Positions 8,363 to 17,557 are shown, numbered from the stretch's first letter. The stretch is DNA of 64,000 nucleotides from an uncultured Acidimicrobiaceae bacterium (GCA_903919455.1 CAIXIJ010000110.1:56862-120861); one strand, 5' to 3'. The notes: a model not told the origin generated them from the letters alone. Numbers and translations: made by a program.

Positions 8363-9363
8363 TGACCACACTCAGCGCCGGGGCGCCGCTCGAACACCCT
8401 TCGCATCCCATCGGTAGACGCACGGTGTCGCTGGTGGACGGTGCCCGAGCCGATCGTCGGATGGACCTCGACATCTGGTACCCGGCCACCGAGTCCGGTG
8501 CCGAGAAATCGATCTACGAGATCTTTCCTGGTGTCGCGTTCTCGGCAGCGGTCGCGCAACACCACGCGCCGGCCGCTGCCGGCTCGTTCCCCGTCGTGCT
8601 GTTCTCGCACGGTCGAACCGGAATGCGGATCTCCTACTCGATGCTGTGCGAGGCCTTGGCGGCCCGCGGCGCAGTGGTGGTGTCGGCCGACCATCCTGGC
8701 GATGCGCTTGCCGACTGGTTGACAGCGCAGCAGGTGGATGACCGCACGAACGAGACCAACCGAGTTGGCGACGCACACTTCGTGCTCGATGCGCTGCTCC
8801 ACGGCCATCAGGAGATTCCCGCTGGCATCACCGAGATCGCCGATCCGTCGCGGGTGTTCCTTGCGGGGCATTCCTATGGCGCCTACACGGCCTACGCCAC
8901 CGCCGCAGGAGCCAGGGGAGTGGCGCCACGCGAACAGGTACGCGGCGTGATCGGCTTCCAACCGTTCATGCGCACGATGAGCGAAGCGCTACTGCAACGC
9001 GTGCGAGCTGCAAGCCTGCTGGTGGTGGCCGAACTCGACACCACCACGCCAGCCGACATCAACGCTGATCGCGCCTGGACGCACTTGTCCGGCCGGCCGT
9101 CGTGGCGGCTCGATCTCGATGGTTGCGGGCATCAGGCCGTGAGCGACATTGCCCTGTACGCCGAACTGGCCGACGATGTTCCGGATCTGCCGCAGTTGGT
9201 ACGGGACTATCTGATGGCCACCGTGGTGGGCTCGTCGGGCCCGGGAACTCGGCCGTGGCGGCAGGTGGTGTCCGATCAGGTCGAAGTGACCTGGGCGTTC
9301 ATGCAGGCTGTGTGCGGTGAAGAGCACTCGATCCCGGTCGGCTTGCGGTTGCAGCATCGCTGA
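8362..9363 (+). CDS. Alpha/beta hydrolase (platelet-activating-factor acetylhydrolase-like)
   Basis: A 333-residue serine hydrolase. Seen: LDIWYPATE near the N-terminus, PVVLFSHGRTG forming the oxyanion-hole strand, SADHPGDA, the nucleophile elbow LAGHSYGAYT (Ser near residue 170) and a late LDGCGHQAV that should carry the catalytic His (near 255). This layout resembles the PAF-acetylhydrolase/dienelactone-hydrolase group, which cleaves short acyl esters. No signal peptide is visible. It is translationally coupled to the SirB1-like gene. The substrate is unknown. Confidence 0.85.
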   Translation: MTTLSAGAPLEHPSHPIGRRTVSLVDGARADRRMDLDIWYPATESGAEKSIYEIFPGVAFSAAVAQHHAPAAAGSFPVVLFSHGRTGMRISYSMLCEALAARGAVVVSADHPGDALADWLTAQQVDDRTNETNRVGDAHFVLDALLHGHQEIPAGITEIADPSRVFLAGHSYGAYTAYATAAGARGVAPREQVRGVIGFQPFMRTMSEALLQRVRAASLLVVAELDTTTPADINADRAWTHLSGRPSWRLDLDGCGHQAVSDIALYAELADDVPDLPQLVRDYLMATVVGSSGPGTRPWRQVVSDQVEVTWAFMQAVCGEEHSIPVGLRLQHR

Positions 9364-9441
9364 CCACGGTTCGGCGCTCTGCCATTGGTTTGGGTACATT
9401 CGCTACATCCACGCATTGAGCGCCTTTCTGGGAGACAGCAC

Positions 9442-10647
9442 ATGACCGTCACCGACAACCACGTCGACTCCGACGAGCAACTGGTCAGCCGCCTGGTCGA
9501 CGAACTCCTCGCCGAGTTCCCGCCGAAGGAAGTCGACGCGGTCGCTTTCCTCGGTGCGCAGTTCGACAAGGGTCTGGCCTGGGTGAACTTTCCCAAGGGT
9601 CACGGTGGCCTCGATCTGAACCCGAAGCTGCAGAAGTTCGTCAATGAGCGCATCTACAAAGAGGGTGCTCCGAACCCGATGTACCGCAACCCGATCGGCC
9701 ACGGCATGTGCGGCCCGACGGTGGCGGTGTGGGGCAGCGAAGAGCAGAAGCAGCGCTACCTCCGTCCGTTGTTCACGGGCGAGGAGATCTGGTGCCAGCT
9801 GTTCAGCGAGCCCGGCTCGGGCTCCGACTTCGCCGGGCTTTCGTCGAAGGGCGTCAAGGACGGCGAAGAGTGGGTGGTCAACGGTCAGAAGGTGTGGACC
9901 ACCTTGGCGCACCTCTCCCGTTGGGGCCTGCTCGTCGTGCGTACCGATCCGGAGGCTGTGAAGCACGCCGGTCTCACGGCATTCGTGGTCGACATGCACG
10001 ACGCCACCGTGCAGACCCTTCCCCTGCGCCAGATGACCGGCGAGGCCGAGTTCAACGAGGTGTTCTTCACCGACACGCGTATCGCCGAGAAGGAAATGCT
10101 CGGCAAGCCGGGCGACGGTTGGCGCGTCTCGCTCACCACACTGATGAACGAGCGGCAGAGCATCGGTGGCACCATTCCGCCGAAGGGTTCGGGCACCATC
10201 GCCCACCTCGTGAAGGAGTGGGTGGAGGCTCCGGAGTGGAAGAAGGACCCCGCCACTCAGGACGAGGTGATGAAGCTCTGGATTCGGGCCGAGACGCTGC
10301 GTCTCACCAACATTCGGGCCAACCAGAACCGCAAGAAGGGCGATCCGGGCCCTGAAGGTTCCATCGCCAAGATGGCCTACGCCAACCTGAACAAAGACAT
10401 CTACGAGGTGCTGATGAACCTCATGGGTGCCGACGCCCTGCTGTACGGCAGCTACGAGATGGTGCGCCCCGAGCACGCCATGGAGTTCGCTACCCCGCAG
10501 AAGGCGTTCCTGCGCAGCCGAGCCAACTCCATCGAGGGTGGCACCACGGAAGTGATGCTGAACATCCTCGGCGAGCGCGTCCTGGGTCTTCCCGGCGACG
10601 TGCGCGTGGACCGTGAAGTGGCCTGGAGCAAGGTGCCCCGTAACTAA
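9442..10647 (+). CDS. Acyl-CoA dehydrogenase family protein
   Basis: A 401-residue flavoprotein of the acyl-CoA dehydrogenase family, which introduces a 2,3-double bond into acyl-CoA. Seen: LAWVNFPKGHGGLDL, CQLFSEPGSGSDFAGL (the FAD and substrate signature), QKVWTTLAH, and the late SIEGGTTEVMLNILGE. The ATG at 9442 follows GGGAGAC and is preferred over an upstream in-frame start. The length and the EGGTTEV ending are typical of actinobacterial FadE proteins. It is monocistronic as far as can be seen and converges on the CopD-like gene. The acyl substrate is not readable. Confidence 0.92.
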   Translation: MTVTDNHVDSDEQLVSRLVDELLAEFPPKEVDAVAFLGAQFDKGLAWVNFPKGHGGLDLNPKLQKFVNERIYKEGAPNPMYRNPIGHGMCGPTVAVWGSEEQKQRYLRPLFTGEEIWCQLFSEPGSGSDFAGLSSKGVKDGEEWVVNGQKVWTTLAHLSRWGLLVVRTDPEAVKHAGLTAFVVDMHDATVQTLPLRQMTGEAEFNEVFFTDTRIAEKEMLGKPGDGWRVSLTTLMNERQSIGGTIPPKGSGTIAHLVKEWVEAPEWKKDPATQDEVMKLWIRAETLRLTNIRANQNRKKGDPGPEGSIAKMAYANLNKDIYEVLMNLMGADALLYGSYEMVRPEHAMEFATPQKAFLRSRANSIEGGTTEVMLNILGERVLGLPGDVRVDREVAWSKVPRN

Positions 10648-10654
10648 ACTGGGG

Positions 10655-11065
10655 TCAGCCTGCGGTGTTGAGCAGGATGCCGAGGAACATCGCCCCGATG
10701 GCGCAGAGGGCGCCCAGCGCTCCGCCGATCGCGAGCGCAGCTTTGCTCTTGCCCATTGAATGCACCGCGGCGAAGACGCCAGACAGGATGGCTACCGCAA
10801 GCTTGAGAAGGATGGTGGCCTGGTAGGCGCTGCTCTTGGACGTGATGTCCTCGGCCATCAACGACCACATGCCCGTGAGCACGGCCAAACCGAACGCAGG
10901 CCAGGCGACCCGGCTGAATGCACGCGCAAGTGCAGAGGTGGATTCGGGGTGGCTCCGGCGCATCGCAGGCACCATGCCGGCGAGCGTGATCTGCCCGCCG
11001 ACCCATACCGATGCAGCGGTGACGTGCAGGAAGAGGCGGATGGTCTCGGCGTTCGGCGACAGCAT
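10655..11065 (-). CDS. Small CopD-like four-helix membrane protein
   Basis: A 136-residue protein with four predicted membrane segments. RLFLHVTAASVWVGGQITLAG opens helix 1 and resembles the CopD/DUF2269-type pattern in which a conserved His and Trp-Val-Gly-Gly sit in the first helix. Such proteins have been linked to copper handling or cytochrome-like haem binding, but the role is not established for this short type. It starts 10 bases after the ispH stop and is probably co-transcribed with it. The ATG at 11065 is chosen since the longer reading overlaps ispH coding sequence. Confidence 0.75.
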   Translation of the reverse strand: MLSPNAETIRLFLHVTAASVWVGGQITLAGMVPAMRRSHPESTSALARAFSRVAWPAFGLAVLTGMWSLMAEDITSKSSAYQATILLKLAVAILSGVFAAVHSMGKSKAALAIGGALGALCAIGAMFLGILLNTAG

Positions 11066-11075
11066 GCGGCAGAGG

Positions 11076-12167
11076 TTACGGAGCTCGCAGGGTGGCCAGC
11101 ACATCGCTGGCGGCCAGCCCGCGGTCGTCGAAGGACGCCGAAGCCTCGCGAGGCCCACCCACCATTGCCGCTGCAGCAACGCCGATGGCGGTCTGCAGTT
11201 CGCGGATGTTGCGCGGCGGCGGGAAGTACTCGTCTTCCTCCGTCACCCGTAGCAACTCAACGCCGTGCGCTGGGTCGAGAAACGCAATGATGGCCTCAAC
11301 CAGTTCCTCGGGCGCGGAGGCTCCGGCGGTGACACCGACGGTGCCGGTCAGACCGTCGGGGAGCTCGTGGACGCTGTTCACTCGGAACACCTGCGGGCAC
11401 CCAGCTTCGAGGGCCAACTTCTCGAGGGCCCTGGTGTTCGACGAGTTGGAGGACCCGATCACCACGATTGCGTCGCAACGAGGAGCCATGGCCATGAGCG
11501 CCGATTGGCGGTTCGTAGTGGCGAAGCAGAGGTCGCTGCGGCCCGGAGACCAGGTGGCGGGGAACCGCTCGCGCACGGCGACGGCGACATCGCTCCAGTC
11601 GCGATGCGACAGGGTGGTTTGGGCCAGCAGCGCGACGGGTTCTTCGAACTGGGGGAGAGCGGCCACTTCCTCGATGCTCTCCACTCTGCTGATGGCGTGC
11701 GGAGCGACCGCCATGGTGCCGACCGCTTCCTCGTGGCCTTCATGGCCGACATAGACGATGCGAAAACCCTTGCCGGCACGGACCTTCACCTCGTGGTGCA
11801 CCTTAGTGACCAGTGGGCACACGGAATCCACCACGTACGAACCACGGGCACGAGCGGCAGCAACCACTTCGGGAGCTGAACCGTGCGCCGACAGCATGAT
11901 GGGCCGTCCTAGCGGCACCTCGTCGATGTCGTCCACGAACACCACGCCCTGGGCCTCGAAGCGCTGCACCACGATCTTGTTGTGCACGATCTCGTGATAG
12001 CAGTAGACCGGCGGCTCGAAGGTTCGCACCATCCATGCGAGGGCCTTGATGGCCATCTCCACGCCAGCGCAGAACCCTCGGGGTTCTGCCAGCAGCACCT
12101 GATCCACGCTCACCCAGGGCAGGCTAGCGGCGGTGGCACCGGGCCCGCCGGTAGCCTGGTCACCCAT
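11076..12167 (-). CDS. ispH: 4-hydroxy-3-methylbut-2-enyl diphosphate reductase
   Basis: This 363-residue enzyme performs the last step of the MEP isoprenoid pathway, reducing HMBPP to IPP and DMAPP. The three cysteines that bind the [4Fe-4S] cluster are present in EPRGFCAGV (C33), DSVCPLVTK (C117) and DLCFATTNRQ (C214), with YHEIVHN, LSAHGSAP and YVGHEGHEE supplying the conserved His and Glu residues. The ATG at 12167 gives a short leader before the first motif; GTG codons nearer VDQVLLAEPRG are possible. That ATG and the divergent ATG at 12166 share the palindrome CATG, so at least one start may be misplaced or leaderless. Confidence 0.95.
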   Translation of the reverse strand: MGDQATGGPGATAASLPWVSVDQVLLAEPRGFCAGVEMAIKALAWMVRTFEPPVYCYHEIVHNKIVVQRFEAQGVVFVDDIDEVPLGRPIMLSAHGSAPEVVAAARARGSYVVDSVCPLVTKVHHEVKVRAGKGFRIVYVGHEGHEEAVGTMAVAPHAISRVESIEEVAALPQFEEPVALLAQTTLSHRDWSDVAVAVRERFPATWSPGRSDLCFATTNRQSALMAMAPRCDAIVVIGSSNSSNTRALEKLALEAGCPQVFRVNSVHELPDGLTGTVGVTAGASAPEELVEAIIAFLDPAHGVELLRVTEEDEYFPPPRNIRELQTAIGVAAAAMVGGPREASASFDDRGLAASDVLATLRAP

Positions 12168-13584
12168 GTCGTCGCCCACCGTTGTTGCTGTCGCGCCTGA
12201 GTCCGCTGCCCAGCGGGCTGGCGTCGCTGTCGGCGACGTCGTGCTGTCCGTGAATGGCACTGTGCCGCGCGACATCATCGAGTGGCGGTACGCCGCAGAC
12301 GACGAGGAAGTGAGCCTCGAGGTGCTGCGTGGCGGCCTGGAGATCACCATCGAAGTGCAGAAGCGCGCCGGTGAACCTCTCGGCGCCGAGGTGTCGAGCG
12401 CCGTCTTCGATCGTGTTCGCACCTGCGACAACCACTGCGAGTTCTGCTTCATCTATCAACTGCCCAAGGGCCTGCGAAAGAGCCTGTACCTCAAGGACGA
12501 CGACTATCGCCTGTCCTTCCTGTACGGAAACTTCACCACGCTCACTCGGTTCACCGAGGCCGACCTCGAGCGGGTCGTCACCGAACGCCTCTCGCCGCTG
12601 AACGTCAGCATTCATGCCACCGATCCGGAGGTGCGCAATCGAATGCTGAAGAACCCCCGCGGTGGCATGAGTCTGCGGTGGCTGCGAGCCCTCCTCGACC
12701 ATGGCATCGGCGTGCGCGGTCAGATCGTGCTCTGCCCAGGCGTGAACGACGGCGAAGTGTTCGAACGCACCATGGTTGGTGTGCTGGACCAGTATCCGGA
12801 GCTCGAATCGGTGGCCGTCGTGCCGCTCGGCCTCAGCCGCTTCAACGCCGAATCAGCGATGCGACTGCACACGGTGGATGAAGCTCGCCGGATGGTGCAA
12901 GTGATCGACGAGTGGCAACAGGTCTTCCTGAGTGTGCTCGGCAAGCGCATGGTGTTCGCCGCCGACGAGTACTACCTTATGGCCGAGCTTCCGTTCCCCG
13001 ACGCAGCGTGCTACGAGGGGTTCCATATGCACGAAGACGGCATTGGCATGGCCCGCACCTTCGAGTTGGAGTTTCTCGGCCAGGCAGAGGCTGCAACCGG
13101 AGTACAAAGCGGCTTCTTCGCATGGGTCGATGGTGCACCCGCAGAGGGCTATCGGGCCCCGCGAAACCCGGCTGGCGACACCGGCTTGCGCGGCAGCGCT
13201 CCGGCCGATGCGGTTGGGGTGCAGCTCACGCCACGTCGTGATGCCCCCATCGGCGTGCTCACCGGGGTCTATGGAGCAAAGGTCATCGGGCCGCTCATTG
13301 CGTCGTTGGGTCGTCCCGACATCCGCGTCATACCCGTGCCGAACGAGTTCTTCGGTGGTAATACCTCCGTCACTGGCCTCATGGTGGGGGAAGACCTCGC
13401 CCGTGTGCTCTCAGGCGAACCTGCCGGCCACCGCTATCTGCTGCCCGATGTGTGTCTCAGCGAGGGTCGCTTCCTCGATGGCACCACCGTGGCATCGTTG
13501 CCCCATCCCGTCGAAGTGGTTCCCACCGACGGCATTGCCCTCCGTCGCGCCCTGGGCGCGCCGATTCTGGAGTCCGTGTCATGA
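12166..13584 (+). CDS. DUF512 family protein with PDZ and radical-SAM-like cysteine motif
   Basis: A 472-residue protein: an N-terminal PDZ-like segment (AGVAVGDVVLSVNG), then a CxxxCxxC cysteine cluster in RTCDNHCEFCF (C87, C91, C94), a TIM-barrel-like region with LNVSIHATDPEVRNRML, and the C-terminal DUF512 domain. Many bacteria carry this family beside der, as here, where the stop overlaps der by ATGA. The cysteine pattern is consistent with an iron-sulfur cluster and radical SAM chemistry, but the reaction is unknown. Coupling to der suggests a ribosome-related role, which is inference. The start shares bases with the divergent ispH start. Confidence 0.88.
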   Translation: MSSPTVVAVAPESAAQRAGVAVGDVVLSVNGTVPRDIIEWRYAADDEEVSLEVLRGGLEITIEVQKRAGEPLGAEVSSAVFDRVRTCDNHCEFCFIYQLPKGLRKSLYLKDDDYRLSFLYGNFTTLTRFTEADLERVVTERLSPLNVSIHATDPEVRNRMLKNPRGGMSLRWLRALLDHGIGVRGQIVLCPGVNDGEVFERTMVGVLDQYPELESVAVVPLGLSRFNAESAMRLHTVDEARRMVQVIDEWQQVFLSVLGKRMVFAADEYYLMAELPFPDAACYEGFHMHEDGIGMARTFELEFLGQAEAATGVQSGFFAWVDGAPAEGYRAPRNPAGDTGLRGSAPADAVGVQLTPRRDAPIGVLTGVYGAKVIGPLIASLGRPDIRVIPVPNEFFGGNTSVTGLMVGEDLARVLSGEPAGHRYLLPDVCLSEGRFLDGTTVASLPHPVEVVPTDGIALRRALGAPILESVS

Positions 13585-14930
13585 GTCTTCCCAGCGTGGT
13601 CGTTATCGGCCGCCCCAACGTCGGTAAGAGCACGCTCTTCAACCGCATCATCGGCGAACAAGCCGCCATCGTGGAAGACCGCCCCGGCGTCACCCGCGAC
13701 CGCAAGGAACTGGAGGCCGAATGGCTCGGTACCCGATTCCTTCTCGTCGACACCGGAGGTTGGCTGCCCGGTGGCAGCGAGCTCGACGAAAAGGTGAGTC
13801 GACAGGTTGAGGCTGCAGTGCAGCAGGCCGACCTCGTGCTATTCGTGGTCGACGCGTCGGTCGGACTCACCGACGACGACGAGCAGATCGCCCAATGGCT
13901 GCGTCGGATCAAGGCACCGATCCTGCTCATCGCCAACAAGGCCGACAACGACCGGCGCGAGAACGATCGCTGGGAGTTCATGGCGCTGGGCATCGGCGAA
14001 CCCGTGCCGGTGAGCGCCCTGCACGGCCGACGCGCTGGCGACCTGCTCGATGAGGTCTGCCGACTGCTGCCCACTGGCATGTTGCCCGACGAGGAACCCA
14101 GCGAGATCCCTGTCGATGAGGCCGGCGATGCGCTGTGGAAGATGGGCGACACGCCTCCGCCGCGAGTCGCCATCGTTGGTCGACCGAATGTCGGCAAGAG
14201 CACGCTCTTCAACCGTTTGGTGGGTGCGGATCGCTCAGTCGTCCACGACATGGCGGGCACTACCCGCGACGCCATCGACACGCTGGTGGAGACACCCGAT
14301 GGTCCGATCGTGTTCGTCGACACCGCTGGTATGCGGCGCCGCAGCCGCATCGACGACTCAGCCGAGTACTACTCCATGGTTCGAGCCCTACGTGCGATCG
14401 ACGCTGCCGACATTGCGTTGCTGATCATCGATGCCACCGAAGGTGTGACGAGCCAGGACCAACGGCTCGCCGAGCGCGTCGATGCCTCCGGTTGCCCAAT
14501 CGTGGTGATGCTGAACAAGTGGGAGCTGATCGACGACCCGGAACGCCGTATTGAGATCGAGACCGAAGTGCACCGCAAGCTGTACTTCGTGGGCGACTCA
14601 CCCATTCTGAAGATCTCGGCGCTCACCGGTAAGGGCGTGCACAAGCTGCGTCCGGTGCTGCAGGAATCCATCGAGCAGTACCACCGCCGTGTACCCACCC
14701 GAGATGTGAATCGCGTCATCTCCGATGCCCAGCAGCGTCAGCCAGCGGGCCACGGCCTCCGGGTGCTCTATGCGCTCCAGGGCGCCACGGATCCGCCCAC
14801 GTTCACGCTTTTTGTGAACCGCGAACTGCCCCAGACCTACATGCGGTATCTCGAACGGTCGATTCGCGAGGCGTTCAGCTTTGGTTCCACGCCGATCAAG
14901 TTGCGCGTGCGCAAGCGCAGCGGCGAGTAG
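13581..14930 (+). CDS. der: GTPase Der (EngA), ribosome assembly
   Basis: A 449-residue double GTPase needed for 50S subunit maturation. Two complete G domains are visible: G1 GRPNVGKST at residues 10-18 and again near 200, G3 DTGGW and DTAGM, G4 NKAD and NKWE, then a C-terminal KH-like domain ending in TPIKLRVRKR. The length is typical. The ATG at 13581 overlaps the upstream DUF512 stop. A small zinc-ribbon membrane protein gene follows 14 bases later, probably in the same operon. Confidence 0.97.
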   Translation: MSLPSVVVIGRPNVGKSTLFNRIIGEQAAIVEDRPGVTRDRKELEAEWLGTRFLLVDTGGWLPGGSELDEKVSRQVEAAVQQADLVLFVVDASVGLTDDDEQIAQWLRRIKAPILLIANKADNDRRENDRWEFMALGIGEPVPVSALHGRRAGDLLDEVCRLLPTGMLPDEEPSEIPVDEAGDALWKMGDTPPPRVAIVGRPNVGKSTLFNRLVGADRSVVHDMAGTTRDAIDTLVETPDGPIVFVDTAGMRRRSRIDDSAEYYSMVRALRAIDAADIALLIIDATEGVTSQDQRLAERVDASGCPIVVMLNKWELIDDPERRIEIETEVHRKLYFVGDSPILKISALTGKGVHKLRPVLQESIEQYHRRVPTRDVNRVISDAQQRQPAGHGLRVLYALQGATDPPTFTLFVNRELPQTYMRYLERSIREAFSFGSTPIKLRVRKRSGE

Positions 14931-14944
14931 AGGCAAGGTCAGCC

Positions 14945-15187
14945 GTGCCGTGGTGCGAAGAGTGCGCGAAGTACTGGACGCCGTCTGCGATGAACGAGGA
15001 CGGCACGTGCCCGTCATGTGGGCGAGTAGTGGATGCGCAGCAGGCGACGGCGAAGAACATCGACCTGAAGAAGCTCGCCAAGGCTGATGACGCCGACGAT
15101 CAAGCCTCTGCGCCCTGGCATTTCAAGGTGTTGATGGTGCTGCTCGCCCTCTATCTCGGGTGGCGGGTGGTGCAGTTGTTCATGTAG
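14945..15187 (+). CDS. Small zinc-ribbon protein with C-terminal membrane helix
   Basis: An 80-residue protein starting at GTG 14945. Two CxxC pairs (CEEC at 4-7 and CPSC near 22-25) form a zinc ribbon, a charged linker follows, and the C-terminus is one membrane segment (FKVLMVLLALYLGWRVVQLF). It resembles a tail-anchored, cytoplasm-facing zinc ribbon. I know no function for it. It lies 14 bases after der and just before tRNA-Pro, so it probably shares the der transcript. Confidence 0.75.
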   Translation: MPWCEECAKYWTPSAMNEDGTCPSCGRVVDAQQATAKNIDLKKLAKADDADDQASAPWHFKVLMVLLALYLGWRVVQLFM

Positions 15188-15211
15188 TCGGTAGAGTCGA
15201 CCGTCGAGATA

Positions 15212-15286
15212 CGGGCTGTGGCGCAGCTTGGTTAGCGCGCTTGTCTGGGGGACAAGAGGTCGTGGGTTCGAATCCCGCCAGCCCGA
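15212..15286 (+). tRNA. tRNA-Pro (anticodon GGG)
   Basis: A 75-base cloverleaf fits: acceptor CGGGCTG/CAGCCCG, anticodon stem CTTGT/ACAAG around a seven-base loop CTGGGGG giving anticodon GGG, and a T arm GTGGG-TTCGAAT-CCCGC. Adenine 15286 is the discriminator; the 3' CCA is not encoded. It reads CCC (and CCU) proline codons. A terminator hairpin follows. Confidence 0.96.
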
Positions 15287-15292
15287 CACACA

Positions 15293-15329
15293 GCAGAAAG
15301 AGCCGGTCCGAAAGGGCCGGCTCTGCTGC
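15293..15329 (+). terminator. Intrinsic terminator after tRNA-Pro
   Basis: AGAGCCGGTCC (15299-15309) pairs with GGGCCGGCTCT (15314-15324) around a GAAA tetraloop, with the stem extended by GCAG/CTGC outside. A pyrimidine-rich run (TTCTCCTC) follows. It lies directly after the tRNA and before the next acyltransferase gene. Confidence 0.85.
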
Positions 15330-15363
15330 TTCTCCTCGCAGGGGATGAGTAAGGTCACCCGAG

Positions 15364-16461
15364 ATGTCCGCCAACGTCGAACTGTCGCCGCCGCTGGGCT
15401 ATCGGCGTGGCCTCGACGGCATGCGGGCTCTCGCTGTGCTCCTCGTGGCAGGGGTGCACACTCATCCTCGCCTGATCCCCGGAGGCTCCATCGGCGTCGA
15501 TGTGTTCTTCGTGCTGAGCGGTTTCCTCATCACCAGCCTCCTGGTGGAGGAGCTCGACCATCGCGGTCGGATCCATTTCGGTCACTTCTACATTCGGCGA
15601 CTCTTGCGATTGCTGCCGGCCCTGCTGGCCCTCATCGCCATCGTGCTGGTGTGGGCCACCTTCGTCGCAAGTCCGAGTACTCGACACAACGCGTACATGG
15701 AGGTGCTCGCATCGCTGTCGTACACGCGCAATCTCACCATCTGGTCGCATGTGCCGGGAACGTTGCTCGGTCACACCTGGTCCCTGGCGCTGGAAGAGCA
15801 GTTTTATCTCCTGTGGCCGCTGGTGCTGACGCTCTGCATCCGACCTCGTCAGGGCGCGATGCGGATGATTGCCATCTTCGGGGCGATCTTCGTGCTGTTC
15901 GGAGTGGTACGCCTCGGCCACGTGCAGGGGCCGAGCCTGCTGTTCGTCGAGCGGCCCGAGGCGTTGCTGCTCGGCAGCGGTCTTGCTCTGTTTCGGCGCG
16001 AGCAGTCACATCGCTGGGTGAGTGAACGGGTTCGGTCTGCGGCGAAGGCTGCCGTGGTGCTGGGAGCCGGGGGCCTCGTGCTACTCAGCATGTGGAACGG
16101 TGCCGACGCAATGTTCAGCATCGGATACTCCATTGCCGCGCTGCTGTCGGTGGCGCTGATCTTCGGCCTCGTGGTGCTGGATGGTGATGGGCCATCGAGA
16201 TGGTTCTGCGGCAGGTGGGCCGTCCGGTTTGGTCAGATGTCGTACGGCTTCTATCTGTGGCACATGCCCGTGCTGCGTTGGGTGGACGATCGGCTCGGCG
16301 CCACGACGGCGTTGTTGCGCATTCCGATCGGTCTCGGGCTGGCGCTGCTGGCCACGATGGCGTCCTACCGCTGGATCGAAACGCCAGCGCTTCGCCTGAA
16401 GGCTCGCTTTCGGGTTCCGAACGTGGTCGAACGGCCTGCCGAGGTGGGTCAAACGAACTAA
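15364..16461 (+). CDS. Acyltransferase 3 family membrane protein
   Basis: A 365-residue integral membrane acyltransferase without an SGNH domain. Seen: YRRGLDGMRALAVLLVAGVH, GGSIGVDVFFVLSGFLITSLL, IRRLLRLLPALLAL, HTWSLALEEQFYLLWP and the late SYGFYLWHMPVL, with about ten membrane helices. These enzymes O-acylate cell-surface carbohydrates, lipids or antibiotics; the target here is not readable. It stands alone after the tRNA terminator and before the HTH-membrane pair. It resembles the N-terminal half of the protein at 3745, so the two may be paralogues, one of which keeps a transfer domain. Confidence 0.9.
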   Translation: MSANVELSPPLGYRRGLDGMRALAVLLVAGVHTHPRLIPGGSIGVDVFFVLSGFLITSLLVEELDHRGRIHFGHFYIRRLLRLLPALLALIAIVLVWATFVASPSTRHNAYMEVLASLSYTRNLTIWSHVPGTLLGHTWSLALEEQFYLLWPLVLTLCIRPRQGAMRMIAIFGAIFVLFGVVRLGHVQGPSLLFVERPEALLLGSGLALFRREQSHRWVSERVRSAAKAAVVLGAGGLVLLSMWNGADAMFSIGYSIAALLSVALIFGLVVLDGDGPSRWFCGRWAVRFGQMSYGFYLWHMPVLRWVDDRLGATTALLRIPIGLGLALLATMASYRWIETPALRLKARFRVPNVVERPAEVGQTN

Positions 16462-16573
16462 ACCGGAAAATGTTTGTCACAAAATGGTGAAGAAACCTCG
16501 CAGAGTGGTGAATTAGGGTGCATGATGGTTGCAGAGGTCTGCACATGTGGGCCGGTTCAGCCAGGGAGTTGCG

Positions 16574-17494
16574 GTGGCGGCATTCGAGGCAATCGATATC
16601 ACGAGCGAGGCCTTCGCCTTGCGGTTGGCAAACCTCATGGTCGCCACGCGCACTCGCGAAGGCCTGGGCGTGCGGCAGATGGCCAAGCGCAGCGATGGTC
16701 GGTTCTCCAGCAAAGCCCTGAAGGAATTCGAAGCGGGCACTCGAACGCTCGATGAAACCACCGTCGACGATCTGGCGATGCTGTATCGCTGCGACCTCGG
16801 TGCCATTCTCCCAATTCGACTTCCTGTGGTGATCGGCACGAACCGAGTGAGTGCCGGTGGCGTGTACGAGGAGTTCGAGTCCGCGGAACCGGAAGTCATT
16901 CTCACCGCATATCTCACGTTGGTGCGGTCGCTGCGGCGCCAGAAGCGAACCCCCGTGGTCGACCTGCGACGCGACGATGTTGAGGTGCTCGCCGGCTTTC
17001 TGCAAGAACCGCACGAGACCGTCATCCATCGACTGGCAACCTTGATGAACGCCACCCAAACGAAGCGCACAGCGATGGTGGGCGTGCTGGCCACCGGTGC
17101 CGCGGTCCTTGGGTTGGTCGGAACGGTGGCTGCCGTAGGAGTCGGCGACGCAACGCCGGGGGGCCTCGTGCCGCCCGATACGGCGGTGGAGACCACGGTG
17201 CCCACCACCGACACCCAACCCGCCACCACGGATTCCGTGTTGGGTACCGATCCATCCACCACTGTGGTTGTCGTTACCGAACCGCCCACGACGGTGCCGG
17301 TCACGGAACCGCCCACGACGGTGCCGGTCACGCTTCCTGCGACGGTGCCGGTGACGGCACCTCCCACGACCGCTCGTCCGCCCGTCACGACTCCGGCGCC
17401 CACGACGACGGCGGCGTCCATCGAGACGAATCTCGTGACCACCTCGACGCTCTCCGACATTGGTGGCCCGCCGTTGCCGCCCACGGCTCCCTAA
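16574..17494 (+). CDS. HTH protein with membrane helix and Pro/Thr-rich outer tail (tandem copy 1)
   Basis: A 306-residue protein I cannot assign to a named family. Residues 12-75 look like an XRE-type helix-turn-helix (LRLANLMVATRTREGLGVRQMAKRS). Residues 108-142 carry LTLVRSLRRQKRTPVVDLRRDD, shared with the next gene. Residues 167-190 form one membrane helix, and 195-306 are a Pro/Thr-rich, probably extracellular tail ending GGPPLPPTAP. The layout recalls RodZ (inner HTH, helix, outer domain). GTG 16574 is chosen because GGGAG precedes it and it aligns exactly with the second copy's start. Confidence 0.78.
   Translation: MAAFEAIDITSEAFALRLANLMVATRTREGLGVRQMAKRSDGRFSSKALKEFEAGTRTLDETTVDDLAMLYRCDLGAILPIRLPVVIGTNRVSAGGVYEEFESAEPEVILTAYLTLVRSLRRQKRTPVVDLRRDDVEVLAGFLQEPHETVIHRLATLMNATQTKRTAMVGVLATGAAVLGLVGTVAAVGVGDATPGGLVPPDTAVETTVPTTDTQPATTDSVLGTDPSTTVVVVTEPPTTVPVTEPPTTVPVTLPATVPVTAPPTTARPPVTTPAPTTTAASIETNLVTTSTLSDIGGPPLPPTAP
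17281..17334 (+). repeat. 27-bp direct repeat in the Pro/Thr-rich tail
   Basis: The unit beginning GAACCGCCCACGACGGTGCC occurs twice in tandem, in frame, encoding EPPTTVPVT repeats of the outer tail. A degenerate third unit follows. This is a coding repeat, not a mobile or CRISPR structure. Confidence 0.7.
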
Positions 17495-17557
17495 TCGGCC
17501 GCTGTCCTCAAGGTCTGCTCTGTTTCTGCCGATGATCTCGGCAAGGAGGAGCCACAA

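Noticed and set aside
16529..16573. Longer N-terminus for the first HTH-membrane protein from TTG 16529
   Set aside because: The extension does not align with the paralogue, while GTG 16574 has a GGGAG site and aligns exactly.
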